A stretch of 64,000 nt of DNA from an uncultured Draconibacterium sp. (GCF_913060805.1 NZ_CAJXTC010000001.1:270968-334967), one strand, 5' to 3'; counted from the first letter of the stretch, positions 27,757 to 37,600 are shown. Notes: generated by a model not told the origin, from the letters alone. Translations and numbers: made by a program.

Positions 27757-30189
27757 ATGAATCGACTCAACCATCTTTTAAATTCAATCCTAATTAGTTT
27801 GCTGGTTTTTAGCCAGTCGTGCTGTACCGAACCTGCCGTCGAAAAAGCGACTTCAACGCACGTGCTGTGGTATGATAAACCTGCTACTTATTTTGAAGAA
27901 AGCCTTGTGCTTGGAAACGGCAAAATGGGGGCTTCCGTTTTTGGCGGAGTGGAATCGGATAAAATATACCTGAACGATATAACACTTTGGTCGGGCGAGC
28001 CGGTTGATCCGTACATGAATCCGGAGGCCTACAAATTTATACCGGAAATACGTGAAGCTTTGGCAAACGAAGACTACGAGTTGGCGGATAAATTGAATCA
28101 TAACTTGATGGGGAAATATTCACAGTCGTATGCGCCGCTGGGTACTTTGTTTTTGGATTTTCAGCACGAAGGAGATGTGGAAAATTATCATCGAGAGCTG
28201 GATATCGATAAGGCGGTTTCAACTACATCGTATGTGGTGGACGGCGTTAATTATAAACGCGAATATTTTGTATCGTACCCCGACCAAATTATGGTCGTGA
28301 AACTAAGTGCCGATAAAGAAGATGCGCTGAACTTTGCCGTTAAATTCGACAGCCAGTTGCGATTCATTACGTCCGCTGACGATAATGTTTTAAAGGTGGA
28401 AGGATACGCTCCGTATCAGGCGTTGCCCAATTACCACGCAGGAGACGAGGATCCGATTCAATTTGATGAAAACCGTGGAACACATTTTTCCACTTATATG
28501 AAAGTGCAGAGCGACGGTGGAAACACCGTGTATACGGATAGTGTATTAACTGTTTCAGGAGCAAGTGAGGCCGTACTTTATGTATCGATAGCTACCAGCT
28601 TCAACGGCTTTGATAAAGACCCGACAAAAGAAGGTTTGGACAATAAAACCATTGCGCAAACACAGTTGAACGAGGCAGATAACAAAGGTGTTGAAGAAAT
28701 TGAAAAAGCGCATATTGCAGATTATAATTCCTTAATGAGTCGTGTTCAGCTCGATTTGGGAGAAACAACAGCGCCGGAATTACCGACCGACGATCGTTTG
28801 AAAAGATATTTTAGTGGCGCCGAAGATAAAAATCTGGAAGTGTTGTATTTCCAGTACGGTAGATATTTGCTGATTGCCAGCTCGCGAACAGAAGGTGTTC
28901 CCGCCAACTTGCAGGGACTTTGGAATCCGCACCTACAACCGCCATGGAGCAGTAACTACACAATGAATATAAACGTGGAAGAAAATTACTGGATGGCAGA
29001 AACCGGTAACCTGAGCGAAATGCACCGTCCGCTGTTGTCGTTTATTGGCAACGTGGCGAAAACGGGAGCCGTAACGGCCAAAACATTTTATGGTGTTGAT
29101 AAGGGATGGGCATCCTGTCATAATTCCGATATCTGGGCCATGAGCAATCCTGTTGGAGGTTTTGGCGAGGGTGATCCGGTTTGGGCTTGTTGGAATATGA
29201 GTGGTCCGTGGCTTTCAACACATTTGTGGGAACATTACCAGTTTACACAGGATATCGACTTCCTGAAAAACGACGGTTATCCGCTTATGAAAGGTGCTGC
29301 TGAATTTTGTTTAAACTGGATGGTGGAAGATAAAAATGGCAATTTGATCACTTCGCCATCTACCTCTCCCGAGAACAATTACATCACCGATAAAGGCTAT
29401 CGCGGTGCTACACTTTATGGTGGAACTGCTGATTTAGCAATGATTCGAGAGAGTTTCCTTCAAACAATTCAGGCTGCCAAAGTTCTTGAAGTGGATGCTG
29501 AATTCAGTGCAGAACTGGAGCAGGCTTTGGCAAAAATGTATCCGTACCAGATTGGTAAAAAAGGCAACTTGCAGGAGTGGTATTACGATTGGGAAGATTC
29601 AGATCCGAAACATCGTCATCAGTCGCATTTGTTTGGTTTGCACCCGGGAAATCACATTACTCCTGATGAAACGCCGGAGTTGGCAGAAGCCTGCAAAACA
29701 ACGCTTGAAATTAAAGGCGATGAAACAACGGGGTGGTCGAAAGGCTGGCGAATAAACCTGTGGGCGCGTTTGCTCGATGGTAACCATGCCTATAAAATGT
29801 ATCGCGAACTGCTGAGTTATGTCGATCCGTCGGGTACTGAAACACAATACAGTCAGGGTGGGGGAACTTACCCGAACTTGTTCGATGCACATCCACCATT
29901 TCAAATAGATGGGAACTTTGGTGGATCGGCAGGTGTCATTGAAATGTTGATGCAATCGCACCAAAATCGTATCGATTTGTTACCCGCTTTGCCTGATGCA
30001 TGGCCCGAAGGTTCAGTAAGCGGTATATGTGCTCGCGGAGGTTACGAAATATCGATGGACTGGAGCGAAGGAAAACTAAACAGCGTAACTGTTTTGGCAA
30101 AAGCCGGTGGAAGCACAAAGGTGGTTTGCCAGGGAAAAGAAAAGGAACTTATTCTGGATAAAGGTGAATCGCTTACATTTGAATGGTAA
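27757..30189 (+). CDS. Glycoside hydrolase family 95 lipoprotein (alpha-L-fucosidase-type)
   Basis: GH95 enzymes remove alpha-1,2-linked L-fucose (some act on L-galactose). The 810-residue product has a lipoprotein signal peptide (LVFSQSCC), the N-terminal block LVLGNGKMGASVFGGVESDK, and the known catalytic features: the two Asn that activate water in SNYTMNINVEENYW, the acid Glu in TSPSTSPENNY, and the Asp in QIDGNFGGSAGVIEML. It lies outside the double terminator of the GH92 locus and so has its own promoter, possibly TATCTTGC near 27700. It may work with GH92 on a fucosylated mannose-containing glycan. Confidence 0.92.
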   Translation: MNRLNHLLNSILISLLVFSQSCCTEPAVEKATSTHVLWYDKPATYFEESLVLGNGKMGASVFGGVESDKIYLNDITLWSGEPVDPYMNPEAYKFIPEIREALANEDYELADKLNHNLMGKYSQSYAPLGTLFLDFQHEGDVENYHRELDIDKAVSTTSYVVDGVNYKREYFVSYPDQIMVVKLSADKEDALNFAVKFDSQLRFITSADDNVLKVEGYAPYQALPNYHAGDEDPIQFDENRGTHFSTYMKVQSDGGNTVYTDSVLTVSGASEAVLYVSIATSFNGFDKDPTKEGLDNKTIAQTQLNEADNKGVEEIEKAHIADYNSLMSRVQLDLGETTAPELPTDDRLKRYFSGAEDKNLEVLYFQYGRYLLIASSRTEGVPANLQGLWNPHLQPPWSSNYTMNINVEENYWMAETGNLSEMHRPLLSFIGNVAKTGAVTAKTFYGVDKGWASCHNSDIWAMSNPVGGFGEGDPVWACWNMSGPWLSTHLWEHYQFTQDIDFLKNDGYPLMKGAAEFCLNWMVEDKNGNLITSPSTSPENNYITDKGYRGATLYGGTADLAMIRESFLQTIQAAKVLEVDAEFSAELEQALAKMYPYQIGKKGNLQEWYYDWEDSDPKHRHQSHLFGLHPGNHITPDETPELAEACKTTLEIKGDETTGWSKGWRINLWARLLDGNHAYKMYRELLSYVDPSGTETQYSQGGGTYPNLFDAHPPFQIDGNFGGSAGVIEMLMQSHQNRIDLLPALPDAWPEGSVSGICARGGYEISMDWSEGKLNSVTVLAKAGGSTKVVCQGKEKELILDKGESLTFEW

Positions 30190-30212
30190 ATGTTGGGGAA
30201 TAAAGATTGAAG

Positions 30213-30788
30213 ATGCGTTTGATACTATCTAAAAACCGACGATTAAATAAGGCAGAGCAGGCTTTAAATTCCGGTAGATACCAGGAAGCGTTAGAGCTTG
30301 GTCAGGCTTTGGTAAATTCACGAAATAAGGAAATTACTTTCCGGGCGAACCGACTTTGTGGATTAGCACTTTATAAGCGTAAGAAATACCACGAAAGTCT
30401 GGAGTATCTGGAAAAGGCTTGCAAGACCGGAAATTACCGGCACGATTGGTACAGTCTGGCAATGGCTTTGGTATTTGCCGGTAAATTGGAAGAGGCTGAC
30501 GAAGCATTTAAAAACATTTACCGCACCAATGTACAGCCCGGCTACTTGTTTGCGATACCTGTTCCCGGATTACTTTATCAATACATGAAAGCCTTAACGA
30601 AAATGCAGTTTGCAGACGCTGCAATAGTTCGGGCAAATGAGTTAAAGCAGATGTTTGTTGGTGTTGGACCGGATGCTACTAAACAAGTGCAGCGAGGTCT
30701 ACCTGTACTCACTACTTTTCTTGCAGATGTTGAACCCTTGTTTGAGCCGGAGAGGTTTGTTATGTGGAAAAGTGATTTTCGGATGTAG
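30213..30788 (+). CDS. Small TPR-repeat protein, function unknown
   Basis: A 191-residue cytosolic protein without signal peptide. The ATG at 30213 is preferred over an in-frame TTG six bases earlier. Helical repeats are visible (AEQALNSGRYQEALELGQAL, YKRKKYHESLEYLEKACKTG, AMALVFAGKLEEADEAFKNI), matching tetratricopeptide repeats. The C-terminal third has no motif I recognise. It starts 23 bases after the GH95 gene and may be co-transcribed. Confidence 0.75.
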   Translation: MRLILSKNRRLNKAEQALNSGRYQEALELGQALVNSRNKEITFRANRLCGLALYKRKKYHESLEYLEKACKTGNYRHDWYSLAMALVFAGKLEEADEAFKNIYRTNVQPGYLFAIPVPGLLYQYMKALTKMQFADAAIVRANELKQMFVGVGPDATKQVQRGLPVLTTFLADVEPLFEPERFVMWKSDFRM

Positions 30789-30850
30789 AGTAAAGGATTT
30801 AACTTCACAGAGGGGAGGATTTCTATAGAGGTCCTGACTTCTTTTCCAAA

Positions 30851-31525
30851 TTACAATTGATTCGTATGAGCCAGTTTTTTATCGAGTAGTTTTTGTTTCT
30901 CCAAATTCCTTTCGTATCCCTTAATTTGTTGATCAAGCAGAACATCGTAGCCTAAAACAATATTTTCAAATTGAGGGTCTTGCGTAAAGTCAGAATTGAT
31001 TGATGAAAAATCCCTGAATCGAACATTTTCGAAAAAGAACGGCGTTACATATATGTTCACATAATCTGTTATCAAACTTTCAAGTTTTGCCGAGGTTTTA
31101 TAATCGTTATATGTGCTAATAATATTTTTTCGCAGTTCGATATCCCGAATGAGGTCGAACTCGCCTGATGCCAAAATATTCTCCATGGTTGTAGTTGATG
31201 GCGTAAAATCAGCCAACGACATCATGCTGGCAACCAGCGGCTTTATTCTTTCATCAGAATAATTAGCTGATAATAATATCTGTTTGAGCGTGTCGATATC
31301 GTTTTTATTCGATTTCAGAAAATCTATAGCTGAAACAAGATTTTCGTAATTGGCTTTATTCTCCTCATAGAAACTCTCGAAATACGCATCAGCTTCTGTT
31401 TCTGTCTTAATCGATTCATTCCAGTTGTTTAACTTAAAAGCTATCGTAATGCCAATGATTACGATTAATAAATCAATCAATTTTGATTTCCAGTCAATAT
31501 TAAAATCGAATTTTAACTTTCTCAT
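30851..31525 (-). CDS. DUF6090-like single-pass membrane protein
   Basis: A 224-residue protein with a short basic N-terminus, one membrane helix (LIDLLIVIIGITIAFKLNNW), and a long soluble helical part. The ITIAFKLNNWNE block is the hallmark of the DUF6090-like family frequent in Bacteroidota, whose function is unknown. The ATG at 31525 is used because the TTG at 31534 lies within a perfect -7 box. It is downstream of pabC on the same strand. Confidence 0.72.
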   Translation of the reverse strand: MRKLKFDFNIDWKSKLIDLLIVIIGITIAFKLNNWNESIKTETEADAYFESFYEENKANYENLVSAIDFLKSNKNDIDTLKQILLSANYSDERIKPLVASMMSLADFTPSTTTMENILASGEFDLIRDIELRKNIISTYNDYKTSAKLESLITDYVNIYVTPFFFENVRFRDFSSINSDFTQDPQFENIVLGYDVLLDQQIKGYERNLEKQKLLDKKLAHTNQL

Positions 31526-31531
31526 CAGGTT

Positions 31532-31539
31532 CAAATTTA
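31532..31539 (-). promoter_or_regulatory. -7 box (TAAATTTG, minus strand) abutting the DUF6090 start
   Basis: TAAATTTG on the minus strand is an exact TAnnTTTG match that ends 6 bases before the ATG at 31525. If active it would give a leaderless or nearly leaderless mRNA. Confidence 0.5.
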
Positions 31540-31721
31540 GTTAGCCATCTTCTATTCGATGGATCGTGAATAGTGCTAAAAATAATCAATTTTATTCTAT
31601 ATCAATTTTTAAAAATCGATGGTTGATGTGTTCTGTCGGTTGCAGGCGCGGGGTATCAATATTTACTATTGAATGTCGTTTTTTCTAGTGCGGTTCGCCA
31701 TTCAAAACTTAAAATTAATCC

Positions 31722-32318
31722 TTAATCCTTAATCATTTCAACCGGCAACACAGGCATATTATCCATGTCCTGAAGGGCGTTTATCAAACCAATTTTTTGG
31801 TAGTTGGGTAGGTCGTTAACGGCAATGCGGCAAACCGAAATTTTGTTTTCGACTATCAATTTCGCACGTTGCGTTCCGGGAAGCAGGGGAGTGTCGGGTG
31901 TCCACCATTTATTGCCATCGAAAAATATTGGGTTGGCCGTAAAACTGTCGGTAATACAATTGTTCTGAACGATCAGGATATCGTCGCAATTGCCGCGCTG
32001 GTTGTATAAATGCTGCAGTTGTTGGCGGTTCGTGTATTTACTGCTGTATTCAACGCTGTTGTCTTCAATCAGGCGGATGCTGTTAACGGAACGGTATTGG
32101 TGAGGCAGAAACTCGATCTTTTCAATCTGTTCTGCATAAACCACCCTGCAACGAAATAATCCTTCAGTACAGGTTTCAGGTATTTCTATCAGGTCCTCCA
32201 GCTTGAGCTTTGGTGCATCCGGGAAAAACTTCATCCGCGCCACATCAAACCGTGCCTGGTGATACTCCAGGTTGTAGAGTTGCCCTTCTTTACATTTTAT
32301 GGTTTCCAGTAGTTGCAT
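31722..32318 (-). CDS. Aminotransferase class IV protein, PabC-like (aminodeoxychorismate lyase)
   Basis: Fold-type IV PLP enzyme of 198 residues. With PabB next door it probably releases pyruvate from aminodeoxychorismate to give 4-aminobenzoate for folate. Family features are the N-terminal YNLEYHQARFD, the Lys in YSSKYTNRQQL that would carry PLP, DDILIVQNNCITDSFTANPI, and PDTPLLPGTQRAKLI. It is shorter than E. coli PabC (about 270 residues), as is common in Bacteroidota. A phased repeat array fills much of the gap to pabB. Confidence 0.83.
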   Translation of the reverse strand: MQLLETIKCKEGQLYNLEYHQARFDVARMKFFPDAPKLKLEDLIEIPETCTEGLFRCRVVYAEQIEKIEFLPHQYRSVNSIRLIEDNSVEYSSKYTNRQQLQHLYNQRGNCDDILIVQNNCITDSFTANPIFFDGNKWWTPDTPLLPGTQRAKLIVENKISVCRIAVNDLPNYQKIGLINALQDMDNMPVLPVEMIKD

Positions 32319-32451
32319 AGTTTATTAGCTACGAGCCGCTAGTTACGAGTTGCGAGCAATAGGCAAATGCCAAATAGCAGTAGGCAACTTAATAACCCAA
32401 CAATTTATCAGTTTCTCAATTTAACAATTTCTCCATTAAAGCTTTTATCTG

Positions 32452-32510
32452 TCAATCTCAACTCAATCTTTTTTCAATCTGTATCAATCAGGTTTCAATC
32501 TCCATCAATC
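32452..32510. repeat. Helically phased TCAATC (minus: GATTGA) array
   Basis: TCAATC starts at 32452, 32463, 32474, 32484, 32495 and 32505: six copies spaced 11, 11, 10, 11 and 10 bases, close to one DNA helical turn. On the transcribed (minus) strand this is a GATTGA ladder starting at the pabB stop codon and lying upstream of pabC. Confidence 0.8.
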
Positions 32511-33482
32511 CTTCCTAAAAACCGGAATATAAACTTTCTTCACCAGCTCTTCATACTCACTCTCGGCATTGCTTAAAAAAGTTATACCGCCACCACTTTT
32601 GTATACCAGTTGATCACCCTGTTTTTCTATATAGCGAATCAGCACGCAGCTGTCGAGGTTGTGCCCATCGAAATAGCCAAAAATGCCGGTGTAAAAACCT
32701 CGGTTGTAGTTTTCGGCAGCTTTAATAATTTCAACGGTTTTCTTTTTTGGTGCACCGCAAATCGATCCGGCAGGCAGCATTTTAAATAGAATGTCGCCAA
32801 TCCGTTCTGTATAGTTTTGTGGCAGATCGCCGCTAATTTTCGAACTCACCTGCCACAAATCGCGCTGGTTGGTTTTTAGTCGCTCCAGGTACCGGAATTT
32901 CTCTACCGTTACATTTTCAGCCACCAAACTCAGGTCGTTTCGTATCAGGTCTACAATGGTATTGTGCTCGGCCAGCTCTTTCGAGTCGTTCAAAATTCGT
33001 TCTTTGGCATTTGGTAACGAGGCGTCCATTGTCCCTTTCATAGGGTACGATGAAATTTTTCCGGCATCGATCTGCACAAATCTTTCGGGCGAAAAACATA
33101 CAAACTCATCTTTCAGCAGCACTTTATAACGCGCCTCGCTATGGTGAAAGATCTCCTCAAGCGAGAGGTTGGTTTTAACCGTTGTTGGTTGCGTGTAATT
33201 CAGCAAATAGGTATCGCCGTTGTGAATGTGGTGCTGAACAAGATCATATCCTTTTTTATAATGGCTGAACGAAACGGGTTCTGTTTCCCATTTTATTTCT
33301 TTTTCATCACTTGTTGATTGGGCAAAATTCGATCGATCATTTGCCTGCCACCAAATTTTATCCGTTTCGTCGGGCCTGAAGATCTTTGCCTTTGATGTGT
33401 CGAAATCGATCACAAAAACAAAAGCCTCGTTCTGGCGGCCCAGTTCATTCATTTCCGATATTATCGTTCTGTTTTCCTTCAT
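32505..33482 (-). CDS. pabB: Aminodeoxychorismate synthase component I (chorismate-binding)
   Basis: Chorismate-using enzyme of the anthranilate/aminodeoxychorismate synthase family, 325 residues from the ATG at 33482 (the frame is open to a TTG at 33557). It contains the catalytic core YPMKGTMDASLPNAKERILN, VDLIRNDLSLVAE, FKMLPAGSICGAPKKKTVEI and SGGGITFLSNAESEYEEL. It lacks the long N-terminal domain of TrpE, fitting a short PabB. A PabC-like gene follows; no glutaminase (pabA) is in the window. Confidence 0.88.
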   Translation of the reverse strand: MKENRTIISEMNELGRQNEAFVFVIDFDTSKAKIFRPDETDKIWWQANDRSNFAQSTSDEKEIKWETEPVSFSHYKKGYDLVQHHIHNGDTYLLNYTQPTTVKTNLSLEEIFHHSEARYKVLLKDEFVCFSPERFVQIDAGKISSYPMKGTMDASLPNAKERILNDSKELAEHNTIVDLIRNDLSLVAENVTVEKFRYLERLKTNQRDLWQVSSKISGDLPQNYTERIGDILFKMLPAGSICGAPKKKTVEIIKAAENYNRGFYTGIFGYFDGHNLDSCVLIRYIEKQGDQLVYKSGGGITFLSNAESEYEELVKKVYIPVFRKD

Positions 33483-33491
33483 CCTGTGCTG

Positions 33492-33499
33492 CAAAAGTA
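33492..33499 (-). promoter_or_regulatory. -7 box (TACTTTTG, minus strand) abutting the pabB start
   Basis: TACTTTTG on the minus strand matches TAnnTTTG and ends 9 bases before the ATG at 33482. A TTG on the same strand (33524-33526) lies 24 bases further upstream, slightly too far for a standard -33 element. Confidence 0.45.
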
Positions 33500-33593
33500 T
33501 TAAAATGCCTGATATTTTGCTTCCAACTTTGAACCCCGATCGTTGAAGGGTTTCCAACTTTATTTCTATTTTTACGTCAAATTCGAGCGAGGG

Positions 33594-34262
33594 ATGGATA
33601 TTGGGAAAAATATAAAAGAAATTACGGAAAGTTTGCCTGAAAATGTAAGACTGGTAGCCGTTTCAAAAACAAAACCCAACGAGGATATTTTGGAAGCCTA
33701 CAATACCGGTCATCGTATTTTTGGAGAAAATAAAGTACAGGATTTAACCAAAAAATACGAAGAACTGCCCAAAGATATCGAGTGGCATTTTATCGGACAT
33801 CCGCAAACCAACAAAGTAAAATATATTGCTCCGTTTATCTCGCTTATTCACGGTGTCGATTCCATTAAGCTGTTAAAAACCATCAACAAAGAGGCCATTA
33901 AAAACAATCGGGTAATCGATGTATTGCTGCAATTTCACGTTGCCGAAGAACTCACCAAGTTCGGTTTGTCGCCTGATGAGGCAGATGTTTTACTGTCGTC
34001 CGATGCATTTAAGCAGCTAACAAAGGTGCGGGTTATCGGCGTAATGGGAATGGCTACTTACACAGATGATAAAGATCAGGTACGGAATGAATTCCGGGTG
34101 TTAAAAAGTATTTTTAATTCGCTGAAAAATAAATACTTTTCCGATTCCGAATTTTTTACCGAGATTTCAATGGGCATGTCGGATGATTATCCTTTAGCCA
34201 TTGAAGAAGGAAGCACGATGATTCGTGTGGGAAGTAAAATCTTCGGAGCACGAAACTATTGA
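33594..34262 (+). CDS. yggS: YggS/PLPBP family pyridoxal-phosphate homeostasis protein
   Basis: A PLP-binding single-barrel protein of 222 residues that buffers vitamin B6 and affects amino-acid pools. The PLP Lys is in LVAVSKTKPNEDILEAY; other blocks are FGENKVQDLTKKYEEL, WHFIGHPQTNKVKYI (usually HFIGxLQxNK, so HP here is a variant), and SMGMSDDYPLAIEEGSTMIR near the C-terminus. The ATG at 33594 is preferred over the TTG at 33543, which gives an odd aromatic extension. It is divergent from pabB and upstream of a DHOD-like gene on the same strand. Confidence 0.9.
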   Translation: MDIGKNIKEITESLPENVRLVAVSKTKPNEDILEAYNTGHRIFGENKVQDLTKKYEELPKDIEWHFIGHPQTNKVKYIAPFISLIHGVDSIKLLKTINKEAIKNNRVIDVLLQFHVAEELTKFGLSPDEADVLLSSDAFKQLTKVRVIGVMGMATYTDDKDQVRNEFRVLKSIFNSLKNKYFSDSEFFTEISMGMSDDYPLAIEEGSTMIRVGSKIFGARNY

Positions 34263-34352
34263 AACAGACAGATTTATTAAAATAAGAACAGCGGGAAAAG
34301 GCACGAAATATTTCCGACCTTGTGTGCTGACTGCAAACTATAAACTTTTATT

Positions 34353-35342
34353 ATGGCAAATTTAGAGACTACATACCTCGGGCTAAAACTGAAAAATCCT
34401 TTGGTTGCCGCCAGTTCGGGACTGACAAGTTCGGTTGAGAAAATTAAAGAACTTGCCGACGCCGGTATTGGTGCTATCGTGCTGAAATCGATTTTCGAGG
34501 AGCAGATAAACAACGAGGTGACCAATATGCTGGCTAAAGATCAGCATAATGTTGGTTATCCGGAGGCTGAAGATTACATAAAAAATTACATGCGCGACAA
34601 TACGGTTACGAAACATCTTGAGCTGGTAAAACAAGCAAAAGAAGCGGTTGATGTGCCTATTATTGCCAGTGTAAACTGTGTGTCGTCGAAAGAGTGGACC
34701 ACTTTTGCCAAAGATTTTGAAGAGGCCGGTGCCGATGCCATCGAACTGAATATTTTCTATTTACCAACCGATCGTCATGAAAAGCCGGGAATGATCGAAC
34801 AGCTTTACCTTGATGTTCTGGAAAAGGTGAAAAGTGAGGTTAATATTCCTGTGTCGGTTAAATTTGGTTTGAACCACAGCAATATTATTGGTATGGCCGA
34901 CAAGTTAAAAGCCAATGGTGCTGCGGGTGTGGTAATGTTTAACCGTTTCTACGAGCCTGATATTAACCTGGACAAACTGGAGTTGGTAGCATCAGAAGTG
35001 TTTAGTACACCATCCGATTTGCGTCGTTCGTTGCGCTGGGTGGGTATTGTTTCTTCGTCAGTTACACATTTGGATATTGCCGCTTCAACCGGAATTCACA
35101 ATGGCGATGCAGTAATTAAACAATTACTGGCCGGTGCACAGGTAACTCAATTGTGCTCAACCTTGTATGTAAATGGTGCGCAGGTGGTTAATGGCATGTT
35201 AGACGACCTTGCCGCATTTATGAAAAAGTGGAACTTTAAAAAGATAGAAGATTTCAGAGGTCGCCTTTCGTATAAAAATATACCCGATCCGATGGTTTAC
35301 GAGCGCTCTCAATTCATGAAATATTTCTCGAACAGAAAATAA
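34353..35342 (+). CDS. Dihydroorotate dehydrogenase-like flavoprotein
   Basis: A 329-residue TIM-barrel of the dihydroorotate dehydrogenase superfamily, which binds FMN. Visible blocks are TYLGLKLKNPLVAASSGLTS, PIIASVNCVSSKEW, ADAIELNIFYLP, and VSVKFGLNHSNIIGMADKL with a likely FMN-contacting Lys. It belongs to the DHOD-like group seen beside or apart from true PyrD in Bacteroidota, so pyrimidine synthesis is not assured. The next gene begins 11 bases downstream. Confidence 0.85.
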   Translation: MANLETTYLGLKLKNPLVAASSGLTSSVEKIKELADAGIGAIVLKSIFEEQINNEVTNMLAKDQHNVGYPEAEDYIKNYMRDNTVTKHLELVKQAKEAVDVPIIASVNCVSSKEWTTFAKDFEEAGADAIELNIFYLPTDRHEKPGMIEQLYLDVLEKVKSEVNIPVSVKFGLNHSNIIGMADKLKANGAAGVVMFNRFYEPDINLDKLELVASEVFSTPSDLRRSLRWVGIVSSSVTHLDIAASTGIHNGDAVIKQLLAGAQVTQLCSTLYVNGAQVVNGMLDDLAAFMKKWNFKKIEDFRGRLSYKNIPDPMVYERSQFMKYFSNRK

Positions 35343-35353
35343 TCACCAGTAAG

Positions 35354-37600
35354 ATGATTAAACTAAAACCGGTATTTCTTGGTGTTCTTTTATGGTTTCT
35401 GGGAAGTACCGGTTTTGTTTTGGGGCAGGATGAGGTTCCGGTTATTGAAAATGCGCAAAACGATACCATTACTTATTGCTCCGATTCTGTTTACATAGCC
35501 GAGTTTATCTCTATTGAAAACATACAAATTGATGCCGCAGATAAAGGAATGCAGGTATCAATTGTAAATTATGAAAGAGGAGAAGACAAGCTAGGGTATG
35601 ATGAGGTTCCTTCGTTGCATTATAATTGGAACAACTCTAAAGGAACGCTTGAAATAAGTGGCGTTGGTACCGATGAACAATACCGTGAAGCCATTTCTAA
35701 AGTGTTTTATTATAACCAGAGCGGAACAAGAAGTGTTGGAGTCAGAACATTTGCAATTGGTTTACTCGATGCTGATTATTTACCGTATACCAAACATTTC
35801 TACCAATACATTGCTAGCCGCGGAATACGTTGGACTGCAGCCAAAACTGCAGCCGAGAATATGACATATTACGGGCTTAAGGGCTATCTGGCTACAATTA
35901 CTTCGAATGTAGAGAACGATTTTATCTGGTCAAAAATTGATGGTGTAGGCTGGATAGGTGGGAGTGATGCCAGTAAGGAAGGTGATTGGTATTGGAGAAC
36001 CGGACCGGAGGCAGGAACACTTTTCTGGAGAGGTACTTCCAATGGAACCGCTTTTGGATTTGCTTATTGGAATAATGGCGAACCTAATAATGTACAAAAA
36101 TCGTGGGGCGTTGATGAAGATTACGCGCACATGGTTGTTGATCCCGGAGGAAGAGCAAAGTCTTGGAACGATTTGCCGGATGAAGGTGACAGAGATCAAC
36201 CCGAAGGTTATTACTACCCACAAGGATACGTGGTTGAGTTTGGAGGCATGGAAAATCTCGAATTGCAATTGTCGGCTACGGCTTACATCGAGGTACGCGA
36301 AAGCAAACGTCCGGAGCTGGATTACACGAAAGTTCAAACCCTGTTTTGTGGAACGATGTCGGCTACCGTTGATTTGATTTTTCAGGATTCCGATCCGTTA
36401 GTCGAACTAATTTCGTTGGATCCATCTGTTACAGTCGACGATCCTTTAACTACAAAGCCTACAATCGAAGCAGCTGATTATGGCAAATATTATTTTCAGC
36501 TGAATACCATTGATGAGGCCAGTTGTTCGTACATTGATACGGTAATGTTTGAGTTTCATAACCAGCCTGTAGCCGTATTTGATCTCGATTCTAACGAGTG
36601 CTACGGTTACAACCTGCAGTTGTCGTATACCGGTGAAAACTTCGAGGAAACAGAATTTACCTGGTACTACAACGATGCAGAATTTGATTCGGGAATTGGT
36701 TTGGATAGTGTTACCATTCCGCTGGGATTTGAAGATATTGACCGCTCGGTGGCTTTGAAAGTAAACGAACAGGGATGTATCGACTCATCTTTGGCGTTGG
36801 AAGTAAAAGTAAAACCTAATATTATAGTAGAAGCTGATAATCCGGAAGGATGTTCTCCGGTAATGGCTGAATTTACAACAACCACAAGTAAACCGGCCGA
36901 GTCATATCTTTGGGATTTTAATGATGGGAGCACTTCGGCAGAACAAAGCCCCAGTCATAAATTTCTTAACCCGGAGCACATACAAAAAGCTTTCGATATT
37001 AGCCTCACCGTACTCGATATCAACGGATGCGAAAATACTGCCGTATATGATACCTTGGTAAAAGTGTATCCTGTTCCAACGGCCGGGTTCGATTTTTATC
37101 CGAAGGAAGTCTTGATTACCGATCCTCTGGTGGATTTTACAAATACCTCTCATGCCGCTGCATCGTATTTCTGGGATTTTGGCGACAGCACTTTTACTGA
37201 CGAAAAGGATCCGGTACATCGTTACAATGCAATGGGCGTATATAATGTGTGGCTCGAAGCGGGTAATAGTTTTGGCTGTACCGATACCATTATAAAGCAG
37301 TTAAGTGTTGCTTTCGATAAACTAAATCCGCCAACAGCTTTTTCTCCAAATGCTGCCTTGGACGAAGACCAGGAATTCAGATTATATGCCGAAGGTGTTG
37401 TAAATGAAGGTTACAATTTGTTGATCTTTAACCGCTGGGGCGAAGTTGTTTTTGAGTCGAATAGCCAGGAAAATGGTTGGGATGGCAAAATGCGCAATGG
37501 TAATTTTGCTCCGTCCGGAGTGTATACCTGGATTCTGGAATATAACGATTTCAGAGGCGAATCGCACAAGCAAAAAGGCAATGTAACCCTCTTATTCTGA
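35354..37600 (+). CDS. Secreted C-type-lectin/PKD protein with T9SS type-B C-terminal domain
   Basis: A 748-residue exported protein. After a signal peptide ending near FVLGQ it has an N-terminal region of unknown type, a C-type lectin-like domain at about residues 145-305 (GVGWIGGSDASKEGDWYWRT, FAYWNNGEPNN), two PKD domains (AESYLWDFNDGSTSAEQSP and AASYFWDFGDSTFTDEKDP), and a gliding-motility-associated C-terminal domain (YNLLIFNRWGEVVFES, NGNFAPSGVYTWILEY). The last is a type-B sorting signal for type IX secretion, so it should reach the cell surface and may bind sugar. PorP/SprF genes face it downstream. Confidence 0.9.
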   Translation: MIKLKPVFLGVLLWFLGSTGFVLGQDEVPVIENAQNDTITYCSDSVYIAEFISIENIQIDAADKGMQVSIVNYERGEDKLGYDEVPSLHYNWNNSKGTLEISGVGTDEQYREAISKVFYYNQSGTRSVGVRTFAIGLLDADYLPYTKHFYQYIASRGIRWTAAKTAAENMTYYGLKGYLATITSNVENDFIWSKIDGVGWIGGSDASKEGDWYWRTGPEAGTLFWRGTSNGTAFGFAYWNNGEPNNVQKSWGVDEDYAHMVVDPGGRAKSWNDLPDEGDRDQPEGYYYPQGYVVEFGGMENLELQLSATAYIEVRESKRPELDYTKVQTLFCGTMSATVDLIFQDSDPLVELISLDPSVTVDDPLTTKPTIEAADYGKYYFQLNTIDEASCSYIDTVMFEFHNQPVAVFDLDSNECYGYNLQLSYTGENFEETEFTWYYNDAEFDSGIGLDSVTIPLGFEDIDRSVALKVNEQGCIDSSLALEVKVKPNIIVEADNPEGCSPVMAEFTTTTSKPAESYLWDFNDGSTSAEQSPSHKFLNPEHIQKAFDISLTVLDINGCENTAVYDTLVKVYPVPTAGFDFYPKEVLITDPLVDFTNTSHAAASYFWDFGDSTFTDEKDPVHRYNAMGVYNVWLEAGNSFGCTDTIIKQLSVAFDKLNPPTAFSPNAALDEDQEFRLYAEGVVNEGYNLLIFNRWGEVVFESNSQENGWDGKMRNGNFAPSGVYTWILEYNDFRGESHKQKGNVTLLF

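Noticed and set aside
32452..32510. CRISPR-like array
   Set aside because: The repeated unit is only six bases with 4-5 base spacers; no cas genes are present.
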